Shown here: positions 1 to 10,345 of the stretch, piece after piece
Numbering within the stretch: the stretch's first letter is position 1
Layout: the number at the start of each line of letters is the position of its first letter
NCBI GenBank assembly: GCA_029990175.1
Contig: JARKIP010000065.1
Span: 1,279,001 to 1,343,000 of the forward strand
Reading direction: 5' to 3'
Source of the DNA: Petunia secreta
Lineage: Eukaryota; Streptophyta; Magnoliopsida; Solanales; Solanaceae
Length of the DNA: 64,000 nt
The notes under the pieces: generated by a model
What the model was told of the DNA's origin: nothing
Seen by the model: the letters and a program-made list of their open reading frames with translations, nothing else
Database searches by the model: none
Made by a program: the position numbers and the translations under genes

Positions 1-1
1 A

Positions 2-277
2 AACAGGCTGCAGGGTCAAAACCAGTTTGGTAATGGGTATTATCAAAGCAATACGAGAGCCCCGAATAATTACCACCCAATTCCAGCTCCACCACAGCAG
101 GTTAGCAGTTCAGTTGAAGATATGCTAAAGCAGATAATGGCAGGCCAGCAGAGAATGATAGCTGACACTGCAGCCCATGCACAAGCCATACATGATCTTG
201 CCAATGCTCAAAATAACTTGGAGCACCAGTTGGGACAGTTGGTGGGAGAAAGAAGCACTGTTAAAAAAAGAGCCTGA
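2..277 (+). CDS. Gag C-terminal part, copy A (5'-truncated by window)
   Basis: This is the last part of the second Gag ORF of the leftmost unit and corresponds to 5614-5889 of copy B. It begins just after the zinc-knuckle region and contains the Gln/Asn-rich linker and the helical LEHQLGQL segment, ending at TGA 275-277. The frame ends just after an A7 run (263-269), beyond which the protease frame takes over. It is identical in structure to copies B and C. Confidence 0.75.
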   Translation, partial: NRLQGQNQFGNGYYQSNTRAPNNYHPIPAPPQQVSSSVEDMLKQIMAGQQRMIADTAAHAQAIHDLANAQNNLEHQLGQLVGERSTVKKRA

Positions 278-1202
278 ACAATGTCTTGCAGTGACCTTAA
301 TTGAAGGTGGAGAGCTGATGGCCAAGTCTGAAGAGAGAGCTGAAATAGAAAAAGTTGAAAAAGTGGAGAAGGTAAAGAAGAAAGAAGAGAGAAAGGAGGC
401 ACCTCTGCCACCTCCACCATTCCCGCAGAGACTATTACCATCGAAGGATCTGGCCCAGTATCAAAAATTTGTGAGTATGTTGAAAGAACTTCAAGTTAAT
501 ATTCCTTTGACTGATGTGTTTGAATTGATGCCATCCTTTGTGAAGTTCTTAAAAGAAATTTTAGTCAAGAAGAAGAAGCCTAAAGAGATAGATACAGTTG
601 AGTTAGTTGAGGAGTGTAGCACAATCTTGAGCAAGCTACCTCCAAAACTTCAAGATCCTGGGAGGTTTACTATTCCTTGTACCATTGGAGGGCATAATAT
701 CACTGGTGCCTTGTGTGATTTGGGTGCGAGCATAAATCTCATGCCTCTGTCTGTTTGCAAAAGGTTAGGGCTAGGAGCAATCAAGCCCTCTTCAGTTACT
801 CTTAAGATGGCAGATGGATCTCTCACTCACCCTGATGGTAAGTTGGAGGATGTGTTGCTAAAAGTTGGTAAGTTTACATTCTCTGCTGATTTTGTAGTCC
901 TAGATTATGAAGATGACCGAGAAGCTCCAATCATTTTGGGGAGACCATTCTTAGTCACCTCGAAGGCAATTATTGACATGGAGCTGGGTGAGATGACTGT
1001 TAGAGCGCATGGAGAGAAGGTTACTTTCAAGGTTTATAATGAGAAGGAGCACATAGCTAAGGTGGAAGAGTGCTCTATGATTGAATGTGTCAAACAAAAA
1101 GTTGGAAGTAAACCACATGTGAAGTTGAAGAGGGGTTCTCTAAAAGAAGGGAAGAAAGTAAAAGTTCGGCGTAAGAAGAGAAGACATAAAAGCTGGAAGT
1201 GA
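177..1202 (+). CDS. Retropepsin-type protease ORF, copy A
   Basis: This 341-codon frame has the same layout as copies B and C (see 5789-6814): an acidic and Lys-rich linker, the Athila-type FPQRL block, the DLGAS active-site motif and the ILGRPF motif, and a very basic tail. The first ATG at 177 overlaps the Gag frame and is probably not the real start; the biologically used entry is more likely the frame change at the A7 run 263-269. Confidence 0.8.
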   Translation: MHKPYMILPMLKITWSTSWDSWWEKEALLKKEPEQCLAVTLIEGGELMAKSEERAEIEKVEKVEKVKKKEERKEAPLPPPPFPQRLLPSKDLAQYQKFVSMLKELQVNIPLTDVFELMPSFVKFLKEILVKKKKPKEIDTVELVEECSTILSKLPPKLQDPGRFTIPCTIGGHNITGALCDLGASINLMPLSVCKRLGLGAIKPSSVTLKMADGSLTHPDGKLEDVLLKVGKFTFSADFVVLDYEDDREAPIILGRPFLVTSKAIIDMELGEMTVRAHGEKVTFKVYNEKEHIAKVEECSMIECVKQKVGSKPHVKLKRGSLKEGKKVKVRRKKRRHKSWK

Positions 1203-3251
1203 GCTAAAAGTGTCGTCGTGCCACGACGTTAACTAAGGCGCTTCTCGGGAGGCAACTCGAGTTTGTACTTGTATTATTTTATTTATAGTGTCACGTAGTT
1301 GTTGTTTTTCCTTGGATTGCAGGTTCATGTAATGTCGAGGCTAAGTGTGGGGTGTCCTCACCCTTGCCTAATGTCGATGACCTGATGAGGGAAGTCTGAG
1401 TACCTCATACTATATGAAAGCTTGGAGGATGCTAGCACCAAGGACTAGAATCTTCAGGGAAGTTTTCTTTACCTTGCGCTTGCTTATTTTTAGCACTGAG
1501 GACAGTGCTTAGTTTAAGTGTGGGGTGGGGAACTACCCTTTATCTATTTTTGAGGTTAGGAATGCATGTACCATAGGATTTTTCTTTTGTCACTTGACTT
1601 TATTTTTATTTGTTTCTTGCTTTAATATATGGAAAAAAAAAAAATTAGAAAACCAATGAAAAATTCCAAAAAGATTTTCCTTTTAGTTTTATTAGTGGTA
1701 CATGTCATCCACCCCGTGGTTTTTCTTATGGCCGCGGTTCTTTTCCACGGGGAGGCCTTTGAACCGGGTAGTTTTTATTTTTAGGATTAGGATAGTTAGT
1801 TGTAGATGATCCTAGACGTAGGAACTAGGTGGAATGCTAGGTGCCTTTGATTTGTTTGATACCGATGGACTTGGACTTGATTGCATGTGCTATTTGTGGT
1901 GTCCTTGGGTTTTAATTGTGATGCATGCCTAGGAAAAAATTGGAACGACCCCCTTGAGATGCTTGAGTGCGCTCACTTGACTTTGTGGTGAACCTTTGTG
2001 CATTAGTGCTTAAATTTCCACAAGTTGCATTCTAGATGCTTGAGTGAGAGTTGTTGATGGAACCTTTTTGTGTGGACCATGTGCAATGTGTGTTGTGAGG
2101 CATGTTCTTGTTTACTCCATGTTGCATGTTAATGTCTAGAACTTGCCCCGTGTGTGTGCAAAGCGAAATCCTAGGTTCGCTCTAGTTGGGAAATGATACA
2201 AGGCCTTCTTTTGGTTAGCGTACCCTTACATATATACCTTGAAAAAAATTGTTGTTGTGATTTCTTTGATCCTTTCTATTGGTACCCACACCCCGAGCCT
2301 ACCCATTTGTTCTAAATTGACTCTTTTGGCCCTTTACTCCTTAAGCACTTTATTGATATTGTGCTGTTATTTTGGAGTTGTGGTTGGATGTTGGGAGGTT
2401 CTTGAGTGGAACTAATAAAGGGGAATACTTGTGAAATTTGTGAAGTAGTGAAAAGCATTGGCAAGGTTGGATGAAATTGAAGATTGAAAAAATATAGCAA
2501 AGTTGAAAAGAGAAAAGAAAAAAAAATTGTGGAAAAAGAAATAAAAAAGAGAAAAGGATATCCATTCCTTGCTAGTGTGTACTTATATGAAAAATGCTAC
2601 TTGTGAGAAGGTGTATGTGTAGAAGTTGTTGGTTTGGGGGGCTTGATGAGATTTGTGCTTAATTAATTGTGATGTATTAAAGTGCTTAGGGAGGTAGTCA
2701 CTATTACCATATGTATCCTACCCGCACCTTAGCCTACATTACGACCTTTTTAAAGTCCTAGTTAATCCCGATTAGAGTGAGCTTACATTAGTGGAGTCCT
2801 ACACTACGGGCAAGCCTATGGTACATTGTGTGTGACGTGTGAGATTTTCATGAGAGTGAGCGAATTCATTTGTTATTGTCCCCATTCTATTCTTAATATT
2901 CATTGTTGTGTGTGATACTTGGGGGACACTCTTTTGCTTCATATTGGTGAGGGCGCATGGTTTGCATGAGATAGGTGAAGTTGGTGGATTCTTGGTTGAG
3001 TAGATAGGTGTGATTGTGTGGGAGCATGGTTGCATTAAGTTGAGTTTGTGCATTTGAGCTATTTTGGGGTGGTTGTTCTCATATTTTTGAGTTTGATAAA
3101 TTATTGGCATGTTTGTGGATCCATAGTAGTCATGTGTGCATTTGTTCAATGATCGGTATCAACCATGGTCGTAGGCAGACTTGTTCTACCTAGGTTGGAA
3201 GTTATTTGTGATTGCTCGAGGACGAGCAAAGGTTCAAGTGTGGGGTGGTGA
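1203..3251 (+). other. 3' non-coding internal region, copy A
   Basis: About 2 kb with no credible coding frame separates the protease ORF from the LTR. It opens with two small hairpins (1214-1228 and 1244-1261). The second carries a T where copies B and C have C, which turns one stem pair into G-U. An A-run near 1631 and an A/G-rich stretch at 2510-2560 follow. AAGTGTGGGG occurs three times, the last being the polypurine tract at the LTR border. A long non-coding region upstream of the 3' LTR is usual for Athila elements. Confidence 0.7.
3236..3251 (+). other. Polypurine tract, copy A
   Basis: AAGTGTGGGGTGGTGA lies directly before the LTR start TGTTTGGC. It is purine-rich and sits where plus-strand DNA synthesis would be primed. 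Confidence 0.65.
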
Positions 3252-4588
3252 TGTTTGGCATTTTATGCCTATATTTCCTTAATATTTCCTCACGTTTTAG
3301 TACCTTATTCGCTCGTTGTATGGCTTGTGACTGTGGTTTTACACTGATTTTATGTCGTGTGTATGTAGGTTGTTATGAAGTGTAATTGGAGCTTTTAAGA
3401 GCATGATTGAGCAAGAAAAGATTGGATTTTGATTGAGGATTGGATCGAGCACACAAAGGCACGACACGAGCCGAGTTTTGGAGCGGAAAAGAGCAACTTT
3501 TGGCTGGCGCTCTAGGGCCCGCGCCGCGCAGCCTGTAGCGCACAGTGGCCTGGCGCTTTTGGCATGCAACGCAGGGCTAAGGCACGAAGCCTGGAGGCGT
3601 GTTCTGGTCGTTTGCACGCTTTTCGGGGCGCGGGGCGCCAGTTATAGCGCCCCTTGTGCGCGATTTTACTCCCTATTCCTTCTAGTTTTGGGTCTAACTT
3701 ATTACCAAGGGTTTGGAAACATTATAAATAGTTTATTACTTAGTTTTTGTAAAGGAGTTCAGACTTTGGAACAAATTTGAGAGCTCATAACATCAAGACA
3801 AGGGTTTTCTCTTCCTTCCATTAATCTATTACGTCATTATTTCATTATTACATCAATTCCTTGTGTTGTTATTATGAGTATGCGTAGCTAAATATATCGT
3901 TCTAGGGTTAGAGTATTTCATGAAGGTTGATGTTTGAAGATTGATTCCCATTAATTGAATCCCATTACGGGTTACTTATTCTTTCTTGATTTCACTTGTG
4001 TAATTGTCAGGGCCCGATTATTACGCATTATCTATGGTTTTTAGATTGAACTCGAAAGAGGGAATTTAATTACGCAATAAGAAAGAATAGGACTAGTTTG
4101 TGAACCCGGGCATCGGGGAACCAATTTGTGAGTAGGATAGACATATACTTGCTCGCCTAGTTTAACTAATTACAGAATTCGTTAATGCGTGCACGTGATT
4201 CAACATATAGGGATTGGAGTAGCCTGCATAGACCGTGAAGAACTGAAAGGTTTTCACGGGTACATTTAATCTGTTAGTTAGTAACCCGGGATTTAAGAAG
4301 TGGAATCAATTGGAAAACTCAACTGGATTGTTCGTAACTCTGACCCTGGACCGTCTCCTTATTACTGATAACAACTTAGAATTTGCTCTGTTACTTGATT
4401 TCAATTACTTGTTTTTATTACTGCATTTAGTTAGTAAATTCTCAACCATTGGAAAGAGATCCCTGAATAGTTTTTAAATAAATTGTTTGCTAGAACTCAG
4501 TCTGCATAGTCCTCGTGGGAACGATACTCATCTTATCACTTTATTACTTGTCGACCACGTATACTTGCGTGTGCGTTTGGGAGCAACA
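3252..4588 (+). repeat. LTR 1 of Athila-like array (1337 bp)
   Basis: The borders were set by comparing three copies. The left border follows the purine tract and starts TGTTTGGC. The right border ends GAGCAACA, after which copy 3 diverges into host DNA. It contains a GC-rich block (about 3500-3660) and a TATA-like TATAAATA at 3723-3730. Private differences from LTR 2 and LTR 3 include GTTGTATGG near 3315 and an A in the GCGCAC stretch near 3541. Confidence 0.9.
3723..3730 (+). promoter_or_regulatory. TATA-like box in LTR 1
   Basis: TATAAATA lies 3' of the GC-rich block and about 860 bp before the LTR end, a plausible place for the U3/R transition. It is the same in all three LTRs. Confidence 0.5.
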
Positions 4589-4594
4589 AGTTTT

Positions 4595-4612
4595 TGGCGC
4601 CGTTGCCGGGGA
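4595..4612 (+). other. Primer binding site (tRNA-Asp type), copy B
   Basis: TGGCGCCGTTGCCGGGGA lies 6 bases after the LTR end. From memory this matches the complement of the 3' end of plant tRNA-Asp(GTC), the primer often reported for Athila-group elements. Confidence 0.8.
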
Positions 4613-4729
4613 CTAATTATTGACTGATTTCTTTTTGAACAGTTTATTACTTACTATTCAGGTTTAATTTTTGTTTTGAGTTTTGTGCTGTTTCAGGTAT
4701 TAGGTCCTGCTTGATCTTTACCTACAGGA

Positions 4730-5116
4730 ATGGCAGAAGACCAAGCTTTAGCTGTGCGAGATGTTGCTCTCCCCAGCCATGAGGGAGTAGCATCGAGCAT
4801 AGTTAAGCCCGCTATCACCGGGGGATTTGAGATTAAGTCCGGCATGATTCAGTTGCTGCATGTGACTGGACAATATGGTGGATTACTTCATGAGGATCCG
4901 CAGCAACACATTCAGAACTTTCTGGAGATCAGTGATACTTATACACCAGCGGGTGTTCCTACTGATTATTTTCGCTTGACGTTGTTCCCGTTTTCACTGA
5001 TTGGGGCAGCAAAGAAGTGGTTAAAGGCTGAAAAGTCTGGGTCTATCACTACTTGGGAGGATTTGGCTAAGAAGTTCTTGGCTAAATTTATCCGTCTGCC
5101 AAAACAGCTCGGCTGA
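4730..5116 (+). CDS. Gag N-terminal ORF, copy B
   Basis: This 128-codon frame starts with MAEDQALAV about 120 bp after the primer site. Residues 81-100 (FRLTLFPFSL, then W97) and 107-120 (TTWEDLAKKFLAKF) are the core of the plant Ty3/gypsy retrotransposon Gag family, the capsid-like domain that packages element RNA. The frame stops at TGA 5114-5116, in the middle of the conserved domain. The homologous reading carries on one frame over (minus one), starting at 5128. The break is identical in copy C, so it predates the array. Either the family lost a base or it uses a frameshift at the A-rich CCAAAAC site. Confidence 0.85.
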   Translation: MAEDQALAVRDVALPSHEGVASSIVKPAITGGFEIKSGMIQLLHVTGQYGGLLHEDPQQHIQNFLEISDTYTPAGVPTDYFRLTLFPFSLIGAAKKWLKAEKSGSITTWEDLAKKFLAKFIRLPKQLG

Positions 5117-5127
5117 GGAGCGAAATT

Positions 5128-5889
5128 ATGTCCTTCAGACAGTTAGAAGGAGAATCCTTGTATTCAGCCTGGGAGCGATTCAAAGCTCTATTGAGAGATT
5201 GTCCACACCACAACCAATCCAACGAGGTTGTTGCACACACTTTTGTTGAGGGGCTGAACCAACACACAAAGATCGTGGTTGATGCTGCTGCTGGAGGGCA
5301 AGTACTGGCCTTAAATTTTGATCAGATTTATGATTTACTTGACAAGTTTTCGCAGAGCAATCCGGATTGGCAGGGAGATGGTAGAGCTATTACGCAGAAA
5401 CCTGCAGGGGTACTTCAGTTAGATGCAGTTTCAGAGCTAAGGGCGAGGATGGATGCTATTTCCAATCAAATTAGCAAGTTAGCTCTGCAAAAGGCTCAGC
5501 AACCAGTGGCTCCAGTGCAACAACTCCAGAGCTTTTGTGAGGTTTGTGGTCAAGACCATGCTACAGAGGTTTGCTCTTCTAATCCAGAGTCAGTTTATTA
5601 CGTAGGTAATCAAAACAGGCTGCAGGGTCAAAACCAGTTTGGTAATGGGTATTATCAAAGCAATACGAGAGCCCCGAATAATTACCACCCAATTCCAGCT
5701 CCACCACAGCAGGTTAGCAGTTCAGTTGAAGATATGCTAAAGCAGATAATGGCAGGCCAGCAGAGAATGATAGCTGACACTGCAGCCCATGCACAAGCCA
5801 TACATGATCTTGCCAATGCTCAAAATAACTTGGAGCACCAGTTGGGACAGTTGGTGGGAGAAAGAAGCACTGTTAAAAAAAGAGCCTGA
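5128..5889 (+). CDS. Gag C-terminal ORF with zinc knuckle, copy B
   Basis: This 253-codon frame continues the capsid-like domain (WERFKALL at residues 15-22, then PHH). At residues 137-149 it has a C-x2-C-x3-H-x4-C knuckle (C137, C140, H144, C149), one residue shorter in spacing than the standard CCHC form. A Gln/Asn-rich linker and a helix-forming segment near residues 205-245 follow. It ends at TGA 5887-5889, just past an A7 run at 5875-5881. The protease frame overlaps in a different register, so Gag-protease expression would need a second frame change here. The ATG at 5128 is internal to the ancestral Gag and may not be a real start. Confidence 0.85.
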   Translation: MSFRQLEGESLYSAWERFKALLRDCPHHNQSNEVVAHTFVEGLNQHTKIVVDAAAGGQVLALNFDQIYDLLDKFSQSNPDWQGDGRAITQKPAGVLQLDAVSELRARMDAISNQISKLALQKAQQPVAPVQQLQSFCEVCGQDHATEVCSSNPESVYYVGNQNRLQGQNQFGNGYYQSNTRAPNNYHPIPAPPQQVSSSVEDMLKQIMAGQQRMIADTAAHAQAIHDLANAQNNLEHQLGQLVGERSTVKKRA

Positions 5890-6814
5890 ACAATGTCTTG
5901 CAGTGACCTTAATTGAAGGTGGAGAGCTGATGGCCAAGTCTGAAGAGAGAGCTGAAATAGAAAAAGTTGAAAAAGTGGAGAAGGTAAAGAAGAAAGAAGA
6001 GAGAAAGGAGGCACCTCTGCCACCTCCACCATTCCCGCAGAGACTATTACCATCGAAGGATCTGGCCCAGTATCAAAAATTTGTGAGTATGTTGAAAGAA
6101 CTTCAAGTTAATATTCCTTTGACTGATGTGTTTGAATTGATGCCATCCTTTGTGAAGTTCTTAAAAGAAATTTTAGTCAAGAAGAAGAAGCCTAAAGAGA
6201 TAGATACAGTTGAGTTAGTTGAGGAGTGTAGCACAATCTTGAGCAAGCTACCTCCAAAACTTCAAGATCCTGGGAGGTTTACTATTCCTTGTACCATTGG
6301 AGGGCATAATATCACTGGTGCCTTGTGTGATTTGGGTGCGAGCATAAATCTCATGCCTCTGTCTGTTTGCAAAAGGTTAGGGCTAGGAGCAATCAAGCCC
6401 TCTTCAGTTACTCTTAAGATGGCAGATGGATCTCTCACTCACCCTGATGGTAAGTTGGAGGATGTGTTGCTAAAAGTTGGTAAGTTTACATTCTCTGCTG
6501 ATTTTGTAGTCCTAGATTATGAAGATGACCGAGAAGCTCCAATCATTTTGGGGAGACCATTCTTAGTCACCTCGAAGGCAATTATTGACATGGAGCTGGG
6601 TGAGATGACTGTTAGAGCGCATGGAGAGAAGGTTACTTTCAAGGTTTATAATGAGAAGGAGCACATAGCTAAGGTGGAAGAGTGCTCTATGATTGAATGT
6701 GTCAAACAAAAAGTTGGAAGTAAACCACATGTGAAGTTGAAGAGGGGTTCTCTAAAAGAAGGGAAGAAAGTAAAAGTTCGGCGTAAGAAGAGAAGACATA
6801 AAAGCTGGAAGTGA
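5789..6814 (+). CDS. Retropepsin-type protease ORF, copy B
   Basis: This 341-codon frame encodes the Gag-processing aspartic protease. Residues 1-30 overlap Gag in another frame and are probably not translated as such. Residues 50-90 are charged and Lys/Pro-rich. Residues 82-134 form the conserved Athila block upstream of the protease. DLGAS at 181-185 is the catalytic motif, followed by INLMPLSV, and ILGRPF at 253-258 is the second conserved protease motif. The tail (326-341) is Lys/Arg-rich. Normally RT, RNase H and integrase follow; here a stop is reached at 6812-6814 and non-coding DNA begins. I infer an internal deletion that removed the rest of pol. Confidence 0.88.
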   Translation: MHKPYMILPMLKITWSTSWDSWWEKEALLKKEPEQCLAVTLIEGGELMAKSEERAEIEKVEKVEKVKKKEERKEAPLPPPPFPQRLLPSKDLAQYQKFVSMLKELQVNIPLTDVFELMPSFVKFLKEILVKKKKPKEIDTVELVEECSTILSKLPPKLQDPGRFTIPCTIGGHNITGALCDLGASINLMPLSVCKRLGLGAIKPSSVTLKMADGSLTHPDGKLEDVLLKVGKFTFSADFVVLDYEDDREAPIILGRPFLVTSKAIIDMELGEMTVRAHGEKVTFKVYNEKEHIAKVEECSMIECVKQKVGSKPHVKLKRGSLKEGKKVKVRRKKRRHKSWK

Positions 6815-6825
6815 GCTAAAAGTGT

Positions 6826-6873
6826 CGTCGTGCCACGACGTTAACTAAGGCGCTTCTCGGGAGGCAACCCGAG
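6826..6873 (+). other. Pair of hairpins after the protease ORF, copy B
   Basis: CGTCGTGCCACGACG (6826-6840) folds with a 6-bp stem. CTCGGGAGGCAACCCGAG (6856-6873) folds with a 6-bp stem and 6-base loop. They lie 12 bases after the stop codon and recur at 1214-1261 and 12442-12489. From memory, similar sequence follows the integrase end in intact Athila elements, which would mark the deletion scar. Confidence 0.6.
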
Positions 6874-8851
6874 TTTGTACTTGTATTATTTTATTTATAG
6901 TGTCACGTAGTTGTTGTTTTTCCTTGGATTGCAGGTTCATGTAATGTCGAGGCTAAGTGTGGGGTGTCCTCACCCTTGCCTAATGTCGATGACCTGATGA
7001 GGGAAGTCTGAGTACCTCATACTATATGAAAGCTTGGAGGATGCTAGCACCAAGGACTAGAATCTTCAGGGAAGTTTTCTTTACCTTGCGCTTGCTTATT
7101 TTTAGCACTGAGGACAGTGCTTAGTTTAAGTGTGGGGTGGGGAACTACCCTTTATCTATTTTTGAGGTTAGGAATGCATGTACCATAGGATTTTTCTTTT
7201 GTCACTTGACTTTATTTTTATTTGTTTCTTGCTTTAATATATGAAAAAAAAAAAAAAAAATTAGAAAACCAATGAAAAATTCCAAAAAGATTTTCCTTTT
7301 AGTTTTATTAGTGGTACATGTCATCCACCCCGTGGTTTTTCTTATGGCCGCGGTTCTTTTCCACGGGGAGGCCTTTGAACCGGGTAGTTTTTATTTTTAG
7401 GATTAGGATAGTTAGTTGTAGATGATCCTAGACGTAGGAACTAGGTGGAATGCTAGGTGCCTTTGATTTGTTTGATACCGATGGACTTGGACTTGATTGC
7501 ATGTGCTATTTGTGGTGTCCTTGGGTTTTAATTGTGATGCATGCCTAGGAAAAAATTGGAACGACCCCCTTGAGATGCTTGAGTGCGCTCACTTGACTTT
7601 GTGGTGAACCTTTGTGCATTAGTGCTTAAATTTCCACAAGTTGCATTCTAGATGCTTGAGTGAGAGTTGTTGATGGAACCTTTTTGTGTGGACCATGTGC
7701 AATGTGTGTTGTGAGGCATGTTCTTGTTTACTCCATGTTGCATGTTAATGTCTAGAACTTGCCCCGTGTGTGTGCAAAGCGAAATCCTAGGTTCGCTCTA
7801 GTTGGGAAATGATACAAGGCCTTCTTTTGGTTAGCGTACCCTTACATATATACCTTGAAAAAAATTGTTGTTGTGATTTCTTTGATCCTTTCTATTGGTA
7901 CCCACACCCCGAGCCTACCCATTTGTTCTAAATTGACTCTTTTGGCCCTTTACTCCTTAAGCACTTTATTGATATTGTGCTGTTATTTTGGAGTTGTGGT
8001 TGGATGTTGGGAGGTTCTTGAGTGGAACTAATAAAGGGGAATACTTGTGAAATTTGTGAAGTAGTGAAAAGCATTGGCAAGGTTGGATGAAATTGAAGAT
8101 TGAAAAAATATAGCAAAGTTGAAAAGAGAAAAGAAAAAAAAATTGTGGAAAAAGAAATAAAAAAGAGAAAAGGATATCCATTCCTTGCTAGTGTGTACTT
8201 ATATGAAAAATGCTACTTGTGAGAAGGTGTATGTGTAGAAGTTGTTGGTTTGGGGGGCTTGATGAGATTTGTGCTTAATTAATTGTGATGTATTAAAGTG
8301 CTTAGGGAGGTAGTCACTATTACCATATGTATCCTACCCGCACCTTAGCCTACATTACGACCTTTTTAAAGTCCTAGTTAATCCCGATTAGAGTGAGCTT
8401 ACATTAGTGGAGTCCTACACTACGGGCAAGCCTATGGTACATTGTGTGTGACGTGTGAGATTTTCATGAGAGTGAGCGAATTCATTTGTTATTGTCCCCA
8501 TTCTATTCTTAATATTCATTGTTGTGTGTGATACTTGGGGGACACTCTTTTGCTTCATATTGGTGAGGGCGCATGGTTTGCATGAGATAGGTGAAGTTGG
8601 TGGATTCTTGGTTGAGTAGATAGGTGTGATTGTGTGGGAGCATGGTTGCATTAAGTTGAGTTTGTGCATTTGAGCTATTTTGGGGTGGTTGTTCTCATAT
8701 TTTTGAGTTTGATAAATTATTGGCATGTTTGTGGATCCATAGTAGTCATGTGTGCATTTGTTCAATGATCGGTATCAACCATGGTCGTAGGCAGACTTGT
8801 TCTACCTAGGTTGGAAGTTATTTGTGATTGCTCGAGGACGAGCAAAGGTTC

Positions 8852-8867
8852 AAGTGTGGGGTGGTGA
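8852..8867 (+). other. Polypurine tract, copy B
   Basis: AAGTGTGGGGTGGTGA directly precedes LTR 2. Confidence 0.65.
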
Positions 8868-10204
8868 TGTTTGGCATTTTATGCCTATATTTCCTTAATA
8901 TTTCCTCACGTTTTAGTACCTTATTCGCTCGTTTTATGGCTTGTGACTGTGGTTTTACACTGATTTTATGTCGTGTGTATGTAGGTTGTTATGAAGTGTA
9001 ATTGGAGCTTTTAAGAGCATGATTGAGCAAGAAAAGATTGGATTTTGATTGAGGATTGGATCGAGCACACAAAGGCACGACACGAGCCGAGTTTTGGAGC
9101 GGAAAAGAGCAACTTTTGGCTGGCGCTCTAGGGCCCGCGCCGCACAGCCTGTAGCGCGCAGTGGCCTGGCGCTTTTGGCATGCAACGCAGGGCTAAGGCA
9201 CGAAGCCTGGAGGCGTGTTCTGGTCGTTTGCACGCTTTTCGGGGCGCGGGGCGCCAGTTATAGCGCCCCTTGTGCGCGATTTTACTCCCTATTCCTTCTA
9301 GTTTTGGGTCTAACTTATTACCAAGGGTTTGGAAACATTATAAATAGTTTATTACTTAGTTTTTGTAAAGGAGTTCAGACTTTGGAACAAATTTGAGAGC
9401 TCATAACATCAAGACAAGGGTTTTCTCTTCCTTCCATTAATCTATTACGTCATTATTTCATTATTACATCAATTCCTTGTGTTGTTATTATGAGTATGCG
9501 TAGCTAAATATATCGTTCTAGGGTTAGAGTATTTCATGAAGGTTGATGTTTGAAGATTGATTCCCATTAATTGAATCCCATTACGGGTTACTTATTCTTT
9601 CTTGATTTCACTTGTGTAATTGTCAGGGCCCGATTATTACGCATTATCTATGGTTTTTAGATTGAACTCGAAAGAGGGAATTTAATTACGCAATAAGAAA
9701 GAATAGGACTAGTTTGTGAACCCGGGCATCGGGGAACCAATTTGTGAGTAGGATAGACATATACTTGCTCGCCTAGTTTAACTAATTACAGAATTCGTTA
9801 ATGCGTGCACGTGATTCAACATATAGGGATTGGAGTAGCCTGCATAGACCGTGAAGAACTGAAAGGTTTTCACGGGTACATTTAATCTGTTAGTTAGTAA
9901 CCCGGGATTTAAGAAGTGGAATCAATTGGAAAACTCAACTGGATTGTTCGTAACTCTGACCCTGGACCGTCTCCTTATTACTGATAACAACTTAGAATTT
10001 GCTCTGTTACTTGATTTCAATTACTTGTTTTTATTACTGCATTTAGTTAGTAAATTCTCAACCATTGGAAAGAGATCCCTGAATAGTTTTTAAATAAATT
10101 GTTTGCTAGAACTCAGTCTGCATAGTCCTCGTGGGAACGATACTCATCTTATCACTTTATTACTTGTCGACCACGTATACTTGCGTGTGCGTTTGGGAGC
10201 AACA
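8868..10204 (+). repeat. LTR 2 of Athila-like array (1337 bp)
   Basis: Same borders as LTR 1 (offset 5616). It serves as 3' LTR of copy B and 5' LTR of copy C at once, the hallmark of a recombined tandem rather than two separate insertions. Confidence 0.9.
9339..9346 (+). promoter_or_regulatory. TATA-like box in LTR 2
   Basis: TATAAATA at the position equivalent to 3723-3730. Confidence 0.5.
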
Positions 10205-10210
10205 AGTTTT

Positions 10211-10228
10211 TGGCGCCGTTGCCGGGGA
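10211..10228 (+). other. Primer binding site (tRNA-Asp type), copy C
   Basis: Identical to the copy B site, 6 bases after LTR 2. Confidence 0.8.
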
Positions 10229-10345
10229 CTAATTATTGACTGATTTCTTTTTGAACAGTTTATTACTTACTATTCAGGTTTAATTTTTGTTTTGAGTTTT
10301 GTGTTGTTTCAGGTATTAGGTCCTGCTTGATCTTTACCTACAGGA

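Larger units (their letters stand above)
6815..8867 (+). other. 3' non-coding internal region, copy B
   Basis: No credible coding frame was seen. Small hairpins lie at 6826-6873. The A-run at about 7243-7260 is longer than in copies A and C. AAGTGTGGGG motifs are at 6955, 7128 and 8852. Confidence 0.7.

Noticed and set aside
1800..3200. Minus-strand frames of 60-116 codons in the Athila-like 3' region and LTR (also in the other units)
   Set aside because: They repeat with each unit, show no domain or codon bias and lie antisense to non-coding element sequence.
6990..7020. C/D-box snoRNA-like TGATGA and CTGA near each other
   Set aside because: Spacing is far too short and no terminal stem is present.
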